This document shows, in pieces, positions 43,983 to 58,479 of a DNA stretch of 64,000 nucleotides; position 1 is the stretch's first letter, and every line of letters starts with the position of its first letter. The notes beneath the pieces were generated by a model. It ran no database searches, was not told the origin of the DNA, and saw only the letters and a list, made by a program, of their open reading frames with translations. The stretch lies in NCBI GenBank assembly GCA_963693365.1, contig CAVNZM010000001.1, positions 9,238,001-9,302,000 of the forward strand, written 5' to 3'. The translations under genes and the position numbers were made by a program. The DNA is from Amoebidium appalachense (taxonomy: Eukaryota; Ichthyosporea).

Positions 43983-44200
43983 AATAACACACACACATAC
44001 ACACACACACACATATATATATATAGTGTTGTAGCTACGACTTATAGTAGTTACGATGGCGACACATGCCATGTGCACAGTACATGTGATGCTCCCATGG
44101 CCCACCACCGCACCACCAGACTTACGTAAGCCGCCCGGTGGGTGACGCGCCGAAAGCCTCGAAAAAGACCGAACCGGACCGGGACCGAACCGGCAAGGGT
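43501..44200. mobile_element. GGTCCG-rich dispersed element, copy 2
   Basis: Begins CAAGGCATGGCCGGTTCAGA and continues with repeated CGGTCC/GGACCGG motifs. The far end (about 44165-44195) again has ACCGAACCGGACCGGGACCG. The start matches the reversed right end of the 37334-38282 element. The interior holds (TA)n, a G run (about 43750-43779) and a C run of about 67 (43914-43980). Confidence 0.5.
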
Positions 44201-46157
44201 CGCGGACCTTTCATTCGCTCCTTATCATATGGCGGCTAAAACTCTCAATGGTTGGTTGGTTGCAAACATAACCCAATCAGCATTGCGTACACAATAGACC
44301 TTTTGCCTAAACAGGAAAGTCGGCTACCTAATAAGGCAACAGGTTCACATCCGTTGATAAACAAAGAGCTGGCCCGGGGGACGGGGGTCACGAAAAAAAA
44401 CAAAGAAAAACGAAGGGGAACACGGAAACGGTGCTGACTCTGAGTGTATACAGCTTTGTAGTAAATATAGGAATGGATAACCTTTATGTATAACACACAC
44501 GACGTTACCTTTATGGCGTAACTGAAGCCCTAATTCAAACGTTGAACCGGCGTATATTTCTTTGCTTACTTTGGCCAACCGGCCCCGAGGCTCAGCAGCA
44601 AGCCTTGGAAACCACGATTGTGAACAAGGGGGGAAATGTATAAAATAGAGGGGAAAGTTCTTTTTATTATTTACATGCATGTGAGGTTGTGATGAGGCGC
44701 AAGAGAAGTTGCTGCCGCTTATTTTGAAGGACGCATGAGTGTCAAAACATGGGTTCGTCCGGGCTCCAGCTCTAGGGCTTCGCTTCCCCTTATCGGGCCC
44801 GGATGTTTGTGCCGGACGGCCTTGGCCGAACATCGTTATGTTACCTATGAGTAGAAGTTTTCCTCTTTACTACCTCGTCATTCTCTGACGTGCACTGGCA
44901 GCAAGCCTGTTATGTAACTCTAGGCTACTAGGCTCTGCACACGGCGACGTGCATAGTCCCTCGTGCGTCTCCAACCGCTTTCAGAAAAACTAAACACAAA
45001 TGCGTTTTTGTTCTTTAAACGCAACCTTCGGTCCTCCTCATCTACTCATTCTACTTCCCCTCCCTTCCCCCCCCCCCCCTCCCCCCCTCCCCCCCCCCCC
45101 CCTCCCCCCCATCCGCCTCTACCTTCCACCTATTCAACCTATTTCCTTCCAATCTGGTCTGGCATTCCGCACTTTTTGACAAGTGCTTGGCATACGGCTG
45201 CTTACTAACATATTCATCCGTCCAAGAAGAGGGGGGAAGGGGGGGGTGGGGGATAACTGAGTGAGGGGCATCTCAAACTCCTAAAGGCAAGAGAGAAAGA
45301 GAGAGGGAAGCCAGCCGAGGAATATTTGGAATAGAAGTCAGTGCTTGTGCGGCAGTTTCACAGGGAGCTCAGTACGTATGAGGAGTACAAGAGGCAGACC
45401 ATAACTGTATGGCAGGGAGAGAAGTAGAAGGGGAGAATGGGATGGGCGGCGAGAAGGAAAAGCTGACCGTGACGTGCGTACACAGGCCGGTCCCAGAAGC
45501 ACAACCGTAAGCATTCATGATAATCAGTGTTAATCACGGTGCAGGGCAACCTTCTTGTAACCTATCTCGCTGGCGCGGCCCAGCTATATATGTAGCTCCT
45601 GCGCATGCGCAGCTCATGTTGTTGCACTTGGCCAGTGCCAGAAGCCTGGGCAGGAGGCTGCCTGACCTTTTTGCAATCGTCATTGTGTATGTTCGGACAG
45701 AAATATGTACATGTGTGTGCGTTTGTGTGTCGAGAGGCGTGCATCTGCGCCGGTGGGTATTGGGCAAAGCTTGGGTGCAAGAAAGCAGAGCACTCAATCA
45801 GCTAACGGTGTTATATTTGCTAAGTTTTAGTTTTTGTATAACACTATAGGCTTGTGTGCACAGGGTCATGTGAGTGAGCTCTCCTGTCTTACCCCATGTC
45901 TAGTCTCTTTTCTCTAGGTTCATTCACTAGCTTCGCGAGATACTTTTGTGTTTTATTCCTGTAAAACTTCTGGATTTTTTCACTGAAACGCTGCTCAAAC
46001 CTGCCATCATGGCAAATCAAATTAACTTAGTAGTAACAATGTTTTTTTAGTTCCCTGGCCAACACCCTTTGCCTTTGCGGTTCCGCGCTCTCCCGCAGGC
46101 TCTCTTTCTCCTCAACAACGCTTCCTTTTGCAGTGGGGTCTTTTTCTCATCACTTAT
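44201..46157. other. Intergenic, no convincing gene
   Basis: Ordinary complexity with C-rich DNA at 45060-45110. A minus open frame at 44345-44833 (162 codons) lacks any domain or good codon pattern. A perfect TGCGCATGCGCA palindrome near 45599 resembles an NRF1-type site. Confidence 0.4.
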
Positions 46158-46365
46158 CTAATCTCCCGAAGAATAGCCGAAATTACCTGAGTTGCTCGAT
46201 GGATCGTTAGTGTATACGTACTGTTCCTCAGCGGGTACACTACGTATAGTAGTAGTTATGATAAACTGTGTGACAGTTTTGGTGGCCCTTTTTCCAGCTG
46301 GAGCTTTTTTGTAAGATTTTGGTATTTTAGTAATGCGAAATCTGTGCGGAATGACAGTCCTCTCC
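46158..46365 (-). CDS. Possible terminal exon of an unidentified gene
   Basis: The minus frame reads RTVIPHRFRITKIPKSYKKA, then RATKTVTQFIITTTIRSVPA, and ends EQYVYTNDPSSNSGNFGYSSGD with TAG at 46160-46158. Composition looks coding and there are no repeats. A possible first exon (ATG 47997, MAVYHELLRLAIRRLTQPKR) lies upstream on the same strand, but I could not join the two in phase. Function unknown. Confidence 0.3.
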
Positions 46366-46559
46366 CCGCTCCCTCTCTCCTTCACCCATCCACCTCCCCC
46401 TTCCATCCCCCCTCTCCCCTCCCCTTCCGCAACACCACGATCAACACCACCACCACTGCCATTGCCACTTGCAGCAAGCCACCACCACCAGAAATACACT
46501 CGAGCGAATGTATAGATGGGCCATCACGACTTTGTCTACTCTCGATTTCGAAATTTCGA

Positions 46560-47930
<1,371 letters not shown>

Positions 47931-47997
47931 TACGTAATCTCTTGGGCTGCGTTAACCGTCTTATCGCCAGTCTTAGCAGTTCGTGATAAACAGCCAT

Positions 47998-48401
47998 GTT
48001 GATGTCTTATGATGAAGTTTAAAGCTTTTTAAACCAATCAAATATAATTATTGTTTTAACTACAAAACTTTAGGCATTTGACATTTATTATGTTTCGCCG
48101 GTTCGTCATCCTTCCAATTCATCAGTTGCGCACCCAAACATACAGAGTCAAAAAAAAAAAGAAAAAAAAAAAAAATCCCAGAGTCACGCGAGTGGGTTGT
48201 TGAGTGAAGAAAAAGAAAAAGAAGACGGGTAGAGTTTGGTCAAAAGACCTTAAGAGAAGTGCGCAAAAACTAGGTGCAAGCAAAAGAAAGTTTAAAGATT
48301 GAACAGCGTGGCATCTGTTAACTCATCATAACCGACTTTGGTTTTCCCGGTTTTTTTTATCCCTACACAACGCAAACATCTTACCATCTTTCAAGATCAA
48401 G
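47998..48401. promoter_or_regulatory. Promoter region of RING-finger gene
   Basis: AT-rich, non-repetitive DNA with CCAATCA at 48034-48040, about 370 bp upstream of the RING gene ATG. If the minus frame starting at ATG 47997 is real, this would be a bidirectional promoter. Confidence 0.35.
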
Positions 48402-48608
48402 ATGAGCAGTATGGAGTCTTCAGTCACGATGCGGCCCCATCGCATCTTCTCCGCCGAGGAGCAAAGTGCTTGGCTGACACGTGTGTCTCAGCGTCAATCA
48501 AGCAACATGGACCCTGGTCGTAGAAGGGAGATGGAGGAAAGGTGGGAGAGGCAGAGAAGGGCTACCGAGAAACAGACAGAGGCGAGGGTCATACGCATGG
48601 GTAACGCG
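48402..48608 (+). CDS. RING gene exon 1
   Basis: ATG 48402 (MSSMESSVTMRPHRIFSAEE...), 69 codons, donor GCG/GTAGGT in phase 0. A GTAACG eight bases earlier is a possible but out-of-phase donor. Confidence 0.8.
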
Positions 48609-51353
48609 GTAGGTGATGGCTTTTAGGCTGTATGAATGTGTAAGTGTGCACTAACATGAAGGCAAGAAATTATGCTTTTTTTGTGCTGGCGATGTGTTGC
48701 TTGGTTCCTTGTTGTCTTGTTATACACCATTGAATGTTGCCCAGAGCTTGTTCTTGTAAATCTTCTGTGTCTGTGTGGGTGTTCTTTGTGCTTGAGAGTG
48801 TTTTTGTGCTTGTAAGAAGATTTAAGTCTTTTAGTTGTGAGCTTTGCCTGGCACATTGCTGTTGCTGTGGTGGAAGATGGGTGAGATCAGTGGGATTTTT
48901 GCGGCGCGCTCTTTCACACGTTGGGCGCCTGTCTGAACCAGTGTTTGTCTTGCGTGGTCAATGACTGTGTTGCTTTCTGTTCTGCTCGTTCCCACGTGGT
49001 TTGTGCGTTTGAGGAGAAGGGGTGAGGATTATCTCACATTCCTCTGGCGCTTCCCGTGGATGTGTTTGTGTGTGTGTGTGTGTGTGGGTGTCTTGTGTGT
49101 GTGTGTGTATGGGTGTGGGTGTGGGTGTGGGTGTGTGTGTATTTGTGTGCGCGCGCGTCTTTGTCTTTGCTGATGGTGGTGGTGAGGGGGGGGGGGGGGG
49201 GGGGAGCATTCACTTGAAGCCTGTTTCTCTCTTTTATATTTGGTTTGGAGATGCAACTGTTTGAGCGTTTTGCTGCTTGCTTTTTCTTCCCCAAGAGCTT
49301 TGCTCACTATCATGCCTTCATAAAAGATGGGGTTTTTGTCGGGTGTAGCAGTTGAGGTACATAAGAAAAGTTCCTCGTTTCTTTTATTTCTGTCATATCT
49401 TTACCGTTTGCCAGCTAAAGCTACCTTTAGGGGGCTATACCTCTACCCCTCTTTATATTTTGTTGCTTGCGCAGAGTGGGGGGGAGGGGGGGGGGGGGGG
49501 GGGGGGGGGGGCGATCCAAATACCACGATCAACACACCCACCCGTCCACCCACATACCTATAGACCCACTACATTTGGCCACACAAACCCTTGCCCTTGT
49601 TCTTCGTTTCCACAGCCCTTTTGCCAATACTTCCATCCACGCATCTCCGTTTTCCTCATCCCCCCCTCCCCACCCCCCCCCTCCCACCCCCTCCCCCCCC
49701 GCCCTGTTACCGCTTCTCATGCTTGCTCTGCAGCGCCTGATTTCTCCTTCCTCCCCCCCCACTCCCCCCCCCCCCCTCCCCCCCCCCACTCCCCCCCCCC
49801 CCTCCACCACCGCCACCACCCCCTCCTCCCGCCCCACCGCCAGCCACACAGCATGATCCACCCACCTACCCTTACACACGCACTGACCCACCTTTCTTGC
49901 TTTTTTCTTCTCTCTCACTCTCACTTCCTCTCTCTTTCTCTCTCGCCCTCCGCCCCCCCATGCTCTCCCCCACATCTCCCCGTCCCTCTCCTCTCCGTCC
50001 CTCTCCCCCTATTCCTCTACTTACCCTCTCCCACCCCCCTTCCCTCTTCTTCCTAGGCTTCCCCTCCCCTTCTCCCCTTTTCCCTCCTCACCAACCCCAT
50101 CCCCACCCTCTCCCCCTTTCCTTCCCCCCCCCTCCCCCCCCCCCCCCCCCCCCCTGCTCCCCCTCTTCTCCCCCTCAGGTTACCAGCAGTCGTGCACTCA
50201 GCGCGTTTGGGCGCATCCAAGCCGCGACTGACTCCCGCCCTCACCCCGCCGCCGTTCACAACAAAGACAACGAAGACAACAACGACGCAGTCCAGATCGC
50301 GGAAAACGAGTCCACCATTATGGAACAGGAAACGAGCGCCATTCGCACCAGTTTCATGGCGCAGCAGGAGATGGGGAGACAGAGCATGAGCATGAGAATG
50401 GGTGGGGGAACGGGTGTGGGCACAAGGCCCATGGGCGCATCAAGAAACATGTTTCTTTCCACTCGTCGCAGCGAAATGAGCAGTGTCGCTGGGGCTGGCG
50501 GTGGTGTGGGTGGCGTGGGCGGTGTGGGTGTGGGGGACGGATGTGGGGAGGAAGGGGAGGCAGGGGAGGGAGAGGGCTTTTTGAGCGTTGGCGGGGTGAC
50601 GGTGAGCGAGCGGGAGATGGATGATGGGGGGGTGGATGAGAGGGAGCTGTATCGGGCGCTGGAGTTGGTGAGGAACGAGCCTCATGGAGACGAGGAAAGG
50701 GTTGCGAAATTTAAGGTGGGTGAAACTTGAAACCTCTTTGCTTGTTGGGTTTTTCCCCTTCTTTCCTCCTTTTTTTTTTTTTTTTTAAAGGGAAGGGTCG
50801 GATATCTGAGCAAAGGAGTGGGAAAGGTGGCGGTGGTGGGGAACAGGGGGGGAGGAAAGTGGGGGGGGAGGGGGAGGAAGGGGGGGGGGGGGGGGGGGAA
50901 GATGAGGGGGGAGATTTTTTTTTGCTTTTTCTCTGGTTTTGTTTTCTCTGGTTTTTTTTTTGGGGGGGGAGGGGGAGGAGGGGGGGGATTTGACCGTCCG
51001 TGGGAGGCGCCGGGGGGAGGAGGGGGGGGGGGAGGGGGGAAGGGTTTTGCTCCCCGATGGGAGAAGAGGGATGGTTGGGTGGGGAAAAGTGTTTTTTGGG
51101 GGGTAAGGGTTGAAGAGGGGGGGGGAAGGGGGGTTTGTGTTTGTGTGGATGTTTGGGTGCCCCAGGGGGCAGGGGGGGAAAGGGGGGGGGGGGGGGGGAG
51201 GGAGGGGATGGATGGGATGACCACACGCCACCATTTTTGAAGTGTGTGCCACAATCTCCACCCACTTAAAAGTGACATCCCTTCTCTATATCCCTGTGCC
51301 CCCCCTCCACACACACACACACACACATGCTCAGCCACCCATTCCACACACAT

Positions 51354-51443
<90 letters not shown>

Positions 51444-51814
51444 CCACACACATACACACACACACACGCGCGCACACACACACGCGCGCACACACACACA
51501 CATACACACACACACACACACACATTGCCACCTCTTTTCCTCACATACAGGTGTTTGAGAAATATCTTGAGAAGGTGGAGGGGGTCCGTAATGACATGTT
51601 TGACTTCTGGGGTCGCAGCAAGTCGGAATTCTCAGGATCTGCACTTAGCCAGGTTTGTGTGCACTACCCTGCCTCCCCTTTCCTCCTTTTCCCATGCCGC
51701 TCCTCCCCCCCTCCCCCCTTCCTCACCCCCCCCCCCCTCCCCCCTTTATAATGAAAGAGAGAGAGAAACACTGCCAGTACAAACATGTGCACATGCAGAC
51801 GCAAGCTGGAAAAC

Positions 51815-51845
<31 letters not shown>

Positions 51846-53733
51846 ACACACACAAGCACACATGCATACACACACATGCACACACACGCACACCCACAAA
51901 GACACACGCACACACACACACGTGATTTTGCTGCTTTTGTGGAGGTAAATGGCTCAACGGCTAATGGTTCAAAACAGACTACGTACCCCGTCAGACTACA
52001 GACTTCCGGGAAGAGATCAATCTGAAATGACGTCGCCCTGAGATACTTCCATATATGGAAGTATCTCAGGCTGACGTCACATGCCATAGCGATTTCAGCC
52101 GGTGGCGGCTAAATTTTGCTAGTCTGACAGTGTACATAGTCTGCTTTGAACCTTCTCTCCTTAATTCGAAGGTCCAGTTGTACTCCTGTTAAGTTTTAGT
52201 GGGTTAACTTCATTGGGTGACTCCTCTGTCTGATAGTCGTAGTCCAATCCAGCCCCATCTGGACTTTATGTTCACAGGATTCGGTTTTGTTTGTACTTTG
52301 CTAGTGCGTAGGTGGGCTTGTCTGTGCATGCGTGCGAGGTGAGGGTGAGGGTGGGTGTGTGTGGTGGGGTGGGGGTGGGGGGGGGGGGGGGGGGTATTCT
52401 TTCTGTGTGTTCTGACATCTGATTGGTTTAGGTGGAGAGGGATTTGAAGCGATTGGATGCCGGGGACAACATGGGCTTGCACTACGAAGACCCACGGTAT
52501 GCTTGCCTCCCCCCCCCCCACCTCCCCTTACCAACCCCCTCCCCCCCCCCCCCTTCCAACCCCCTCCCCCCCCCCCCCCCCCCCCCAGGGCACACACGCA
52601 CGCGCACACACACACACACAACTCTACCCACTAATCCTCCCTCACTTCTCTTTGCCCCCCGTTCCACTCAACACCCCAGCACCACCACCTGCACCAATCA
52701 CCTCCTTCCCCACCCCCGCCTCCCCCCTCATACACACACACAAAAAATTATTTCTCCGCCAAACACATCACCCTCACCATCACCTCTCTCTTTGGTGCTA
52801 GCTATGTGCACCAAACCCCCCTCCTTCCCCCCCCCCCCTCCGCCAACACCCACACATACACACCACCACCACCACCACCATCACCACTTGACGCCGTACT
52901 ATGCAACTCTGTCACTTGCCTGAACCTTAGAAGTTTAAAGGTGGCGCTAATTGTTACCTCCCCTTCCCCCTTACCCCCCTCTCCCCCTCTCCCCCTCTCC
53001 CCCTCTCCCCTGTGCCTCTCCCCCCTCTCCCCTGTGCCTCTCCCCCCTCCCCCCAATCCTCCCCCCCCTCCCCCCCCCCCCCCCCCCCTCGCCCCCACAC
53101 ACACACCTCCATGTGGATGACTTTGTCCTCTCCTGAGGATGGGCACTACCTAAGATATGTACGGTAGACGCGCTCCTTCCTTTTCAGTTTCGCACACTGT
53201 TGTCCGTCGTCGTGGATGTGTGCTTCACACTATGTAACACACAAAAATTTTTTATTAACCTTCCCTCCCCCCCCCCCTCCCCCCACAATTACCACCACCA
53301 CCACCACCACCACCCACCCATCCCCCCCCCCCCCCCCCCCCCCCACCACCACCACCACCACTACCCATACCAACCTCCCCCCCCCCCCCCCCCCTCCTCC
53401 TCCCTGCTCCTGCCCCCCACCTCCCCAATCAGTGTCTGGATCGTGCACCCGATGCTCCGCCAGGCCGCCACCAACAGCCGCACCATTGCACTGCTCCTCA
53501 AGTCGATGGAGACAAAACTTGCTCTCCTGTCCGAAAGTGGAGACTGTCCCGTGTGCTTGGAACCTTTGGGAAGGGATGGTGGGGAGGTGGAGGTGTTGGG
53601 GTGCTGCCATAAGGTGTGTGGGGAGTGTTGGGACCACTGGGTGTACATGAGGGGGGCGAATGCTTTCTGTCCATTGTGTAGGTATGATGAGTTTGTGGAT
53701 GATGTGGTGGGGTCGGCCTCACGCGGATTCTAA
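48402..53733 (+). CDS. RING-finger protein, 5 exons
   Basis: Exons 48402-48608, 50179-50715, 51551-51652, 52432-52496 and 53433-53733 join in phase to give 403 residues, ending TAA. The N-terminal part (1-69) is charged and helical (MEERWERQRRATEKQTEARV). Residues 70-248 are low-complexity, Met/Gly/Glu-rich and probably disordered. From 243 to about 340 the chain looks helical (FEKYLEKVEGVRNDMFDFWG; TNSRTIALLLKSMETKLALL). A C3HC4 RING follows: CPVC (342, 345), C361-x-H363, C366, C369 and CPLC (383, 386). RING domains of this type usually recruit E2 enzymes, so a ubiquitin-ligase role is the default guess. The last 15 residues (DEFVDDVVGSASRGF) follow the RING directly. Just downstream, this terminal segment is repeated in decayed form. 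No specific RING subfamily is recognised. Confidence 0.85.
48609..50178. repeat. RING intron 1: GT, G and C-rich tracts
   Basis: GT-rich 49060-49160, G runs at 49187-49204 and 49480-49511, then about 500 bp of C-rich DNA up to the acceptor. Confidence 0.8.
50179..50715 (+). CDS. RING gene exon 2
   Basis: Acceptor TTCTCCCCCTCAG, donor AAG/GTGGGT, 179 codons in phase 0. It encodes VTSSRALSAFGRIQAATDSR, then acidic, Met-rich and Gly-rich stretches. Confidence 0.85.
50716..51550. repeat. RING intron 2: G-rich, then (CA)n
   Basis: G-rich 50820-51210, then (CA)n at about 51313-51530 leading to the acceptor. Confidence 0.85.
51551..51652 (+). CDS. RING gene exon 3
   Basis: Acceptor CCTCACATACAG after a (CA)n tract; donor CAG/GTTTGT. 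34 codons: VFEKYLEKVEGVRNDMFDFW, then GRSKSEFSGSALSQ. Confidence 0.88.
51966..52152. mobile_element. Foldback MITE-like element in RING intron 3
   Basis: Terminal inverted repeats of about 33 bp (GGTTCAAAACAGACTACGTA... and ...ACATAGTCTGCTTTGAACC) enclose a perfect 34-bp palindrome at 52037-52070 centred on CCATATATGG, with TGACGTC on both flanks. No coding capacity. No clear target-site duplication. Confidence 0.8.
52432..52496 (+). CDS. RING gene exon 4
   Basis: Acceptor GATTGGTTTAG, donor CG/GTATGC followed by a C run. It reads VERDLKRLDAGDNMGLHYED, then P; CG plus T of exon 5 gives Arg. Confidence 0.85.
52497..53432. repeat. RING intron 4: C-rich
   Basis: C runs, short CA and ACC trinucleotide repeats, and a CTCTCCCC minisatellite at about 52978-53050. 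No exon needed. Confidence 0.8.
53433..53733 (+). CDS. RING gene exon 5: RING domain and stop
   Basis: Acceptor CTCCCCAATCAG, itself inside a CCAATCA motif. It encodes VWIVHPMLRQ through the complete C3HC4 RING to TAA at 53731-53733. Confidence 0.9.
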
Positions 53734-53827
53734 GCGTGTTTGTGTGGCTGTTCCTATTACCAATCACTGCTATTTACTTATTTTTTGTGTATTTATATGA
53801 TTATAAGACTATGTATGTACTGTTGTT

Positions 53828-54746
53828 TTGTTGTGATCACTGGGCGCACATGAGGGGGGTGAATGCTTTCTGCACTTTGTGTAGGTATGATGAGTTTGTA
53901 GATGATGTGGTCGGGTCACGGCATGGCTTTTAGACGTGAACTATGCGACTGTTTTCTTAGATTACACATAATTAGTACATTTATTACTATCGTGATTAGC
54001 AGCAAGTTTTTTAGCTGCTGTAGTATTGCTATTTCGTTGTTGGGATCACTTTGGGTGCACATGAGGGGGGTAAATATGTGCTGCCCGCTGTGTAGGTATG
54101 GCGAGTTTGTTGGCGATGTGGTTGGTTCGACGGCACAATGTGGGCTTTAAATGTGCTGTAAAGGTTTGTCGATGAGTGCGTTGGGTTTTTGGGGCAGTTT
54201 GGTTTATACGTTTGCATGTTTGATGTAATTATTTTATATACTACTAACTTGCTCATGCTTTTATTCCTGTATTTTTATACACCATTGTGTTTCTGGGATC
54301 ACTACAAGAGGTGGCTCACTAAAATGAGGTACGCACAAGGTGGTGAATGTGTTCTGCCCACTGTGCAGGTATATTGATGATTTGGTTCGAGGGCTCTAAT
54401 ATTACTGCATGTGTGTTCTTGATTCAGCTATGATATTATCACTCTTATTATTGTTGTTGTTCATGTTATCATAAACTAGTAATGCTATCGCATGGTTATG
54501 TGCTAGTGCGGTTATTTTTCTGGGATCACTGGGCGCACATGTGAAGGGCAAGTATAATCTGCCTGCTGCACAGGCATGTGTGTGTGTTTGTTTTATTCAA
54601 AAATTTATTGTGATTATTTTTATGTGTTTCTTTTTTTTTAAAAAAAAAAAAAATGATCCTTATTGTTTTATTCGGACCGTTATGTACATAAGACTGGGGC
54701 CAATACGATCTGCCTGCTGCGCAGGTATGATGTGTTTGTGGACGCA
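53828..54746 (+). pseudogene. Five decaying tandem copies of the RING gene's 3' end
   Basis: Copies start about 53828, 54041, 54295, 54521 and 54672, each resembling 53628-53733. Copy 1 reads DHWAHMRGVNAFCTLCRYDE, then FVDDVV, with a stop. Copy 2 reads HMRGVNMCCPLCRYGEFVGD, with a stop. Copy 3 keeps VNVFCPLCRYIDDLV only after a frame change. Copies 4 and 5 keep fragments such as CLLRRYDVFVD. Spacing is about 155-255 bp and divergence grows with distance. None has a visible splice acceptor, so they look non-functional. Confidence 0.8.
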
Positions 54747-57660
<2,914 letters not shown>

Positions 57661-57689
57661 AGTTCGTCGCTCGTGTTTTCACAGTCCGA

Positions 57690-58362
57690 AGTTGTCGTCC
57701 AATCGCCGACAGCCTGTGACATCGTCGATCGAAGACACCGACGCCCGGAACTTGTTTTCATTGGCTGACGACCAGCCAATTTCAGGTTTTTGTGATTGGT
57801 TGAGGCTGCACCCAAAAGTTGATTGAATGCCCACATCATAGATAAACCAATCAGCACAGAGCGTCGCACAACAGCAGTAGTCTAGACTCCAGAGTCTCTG
57901 GACTCTAGACACAAGTAAATAAACCTAATTGACGAAGCCAGTTGAACCATCAAGCATACACATGATTTTAAACTTGCCCCTTTTCCCATTCAAACAAATA
58001 GTTTGGGAGCATTTCCTAATCCTATAGCCATGTGGTCCTTGGGCCACGCGCCCAAATTTATGCAGCATCATGATCCGACTTTCGTCGTTGCGGTCGGAAC
58101 TAGTAGGCCTAACTTACAAAAAAAGGAATGTGACTGGGCACTTGCTCGTTGGCAGCCGAACGTGCACCCTTGAAAACCGTTACAAAACATGTGCACCTGC
58201 ATAGCGGTAATTTTATGCAATGTGATTGGGAGAAAGTATATAAGCCTATCCTTTTCCGCCAAAACATTATCAGTCTTATCATTGTCCTTTCCCTCAACTC
58301 TTGCGTCCTTCCACCGCCGTGCACAATAATTATTGCAACAGATCAACAGATATCGATCTACC
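57690..58362 (+). promoter_or_regulatory. Promoter of the MBL-fold hydrolase gene
   Basis: A cluster of CCAAT-type motifs on both strands (57702, 57757, 57774, TGATTGG 57793-57799, CCAATCA 57847-57853, TGATTGG 58223-58229). A TATATAA box at 58237-58243 lies about 120 bp before the ATG and 8 bp after the last CCAAT-type site. A near-perfect 31-bp palindrome sits at 57880-57910. Arrangement typical of a RNA polymerase II core promoter; the start site is not defined. Confidence 0.6.
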
Positions 58363-58479
58363 ATGAAGTCCCTTATTGCGCAAGTGGCCCTGCTGGCCTT
58401 CGGCCTGTCTACTACTGGAGTTGCTGCCGCCCCTGCAGCAGCCCCTGCCCTGTCCCTGCCTGTGATGTCCAGCAAGTTG
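58363..58479 (+). CDS. MBL gene exon 1: signal peptide
   Basis: ATG 58363 in context CTACCATGA; 39 codons, donor TTG/GTGAGT, phase 0. Hydrophobic core VALLAFGLSTTGVAAAP. Confidence 0.88.

Noticed and set aside
44345-44833. Minus open frame of 162 codons
   Set aside because: No domain, uneven composition, no splice partners; length is compatible with chance.
53190-53240. Acceptor TTTTCAG at about 53197 as start of RING exon 5
   Set aside because: The frame then runs into low-complexity Thr/Pro DNA; the acceptor at 53432 gives the in-phase RING exon.
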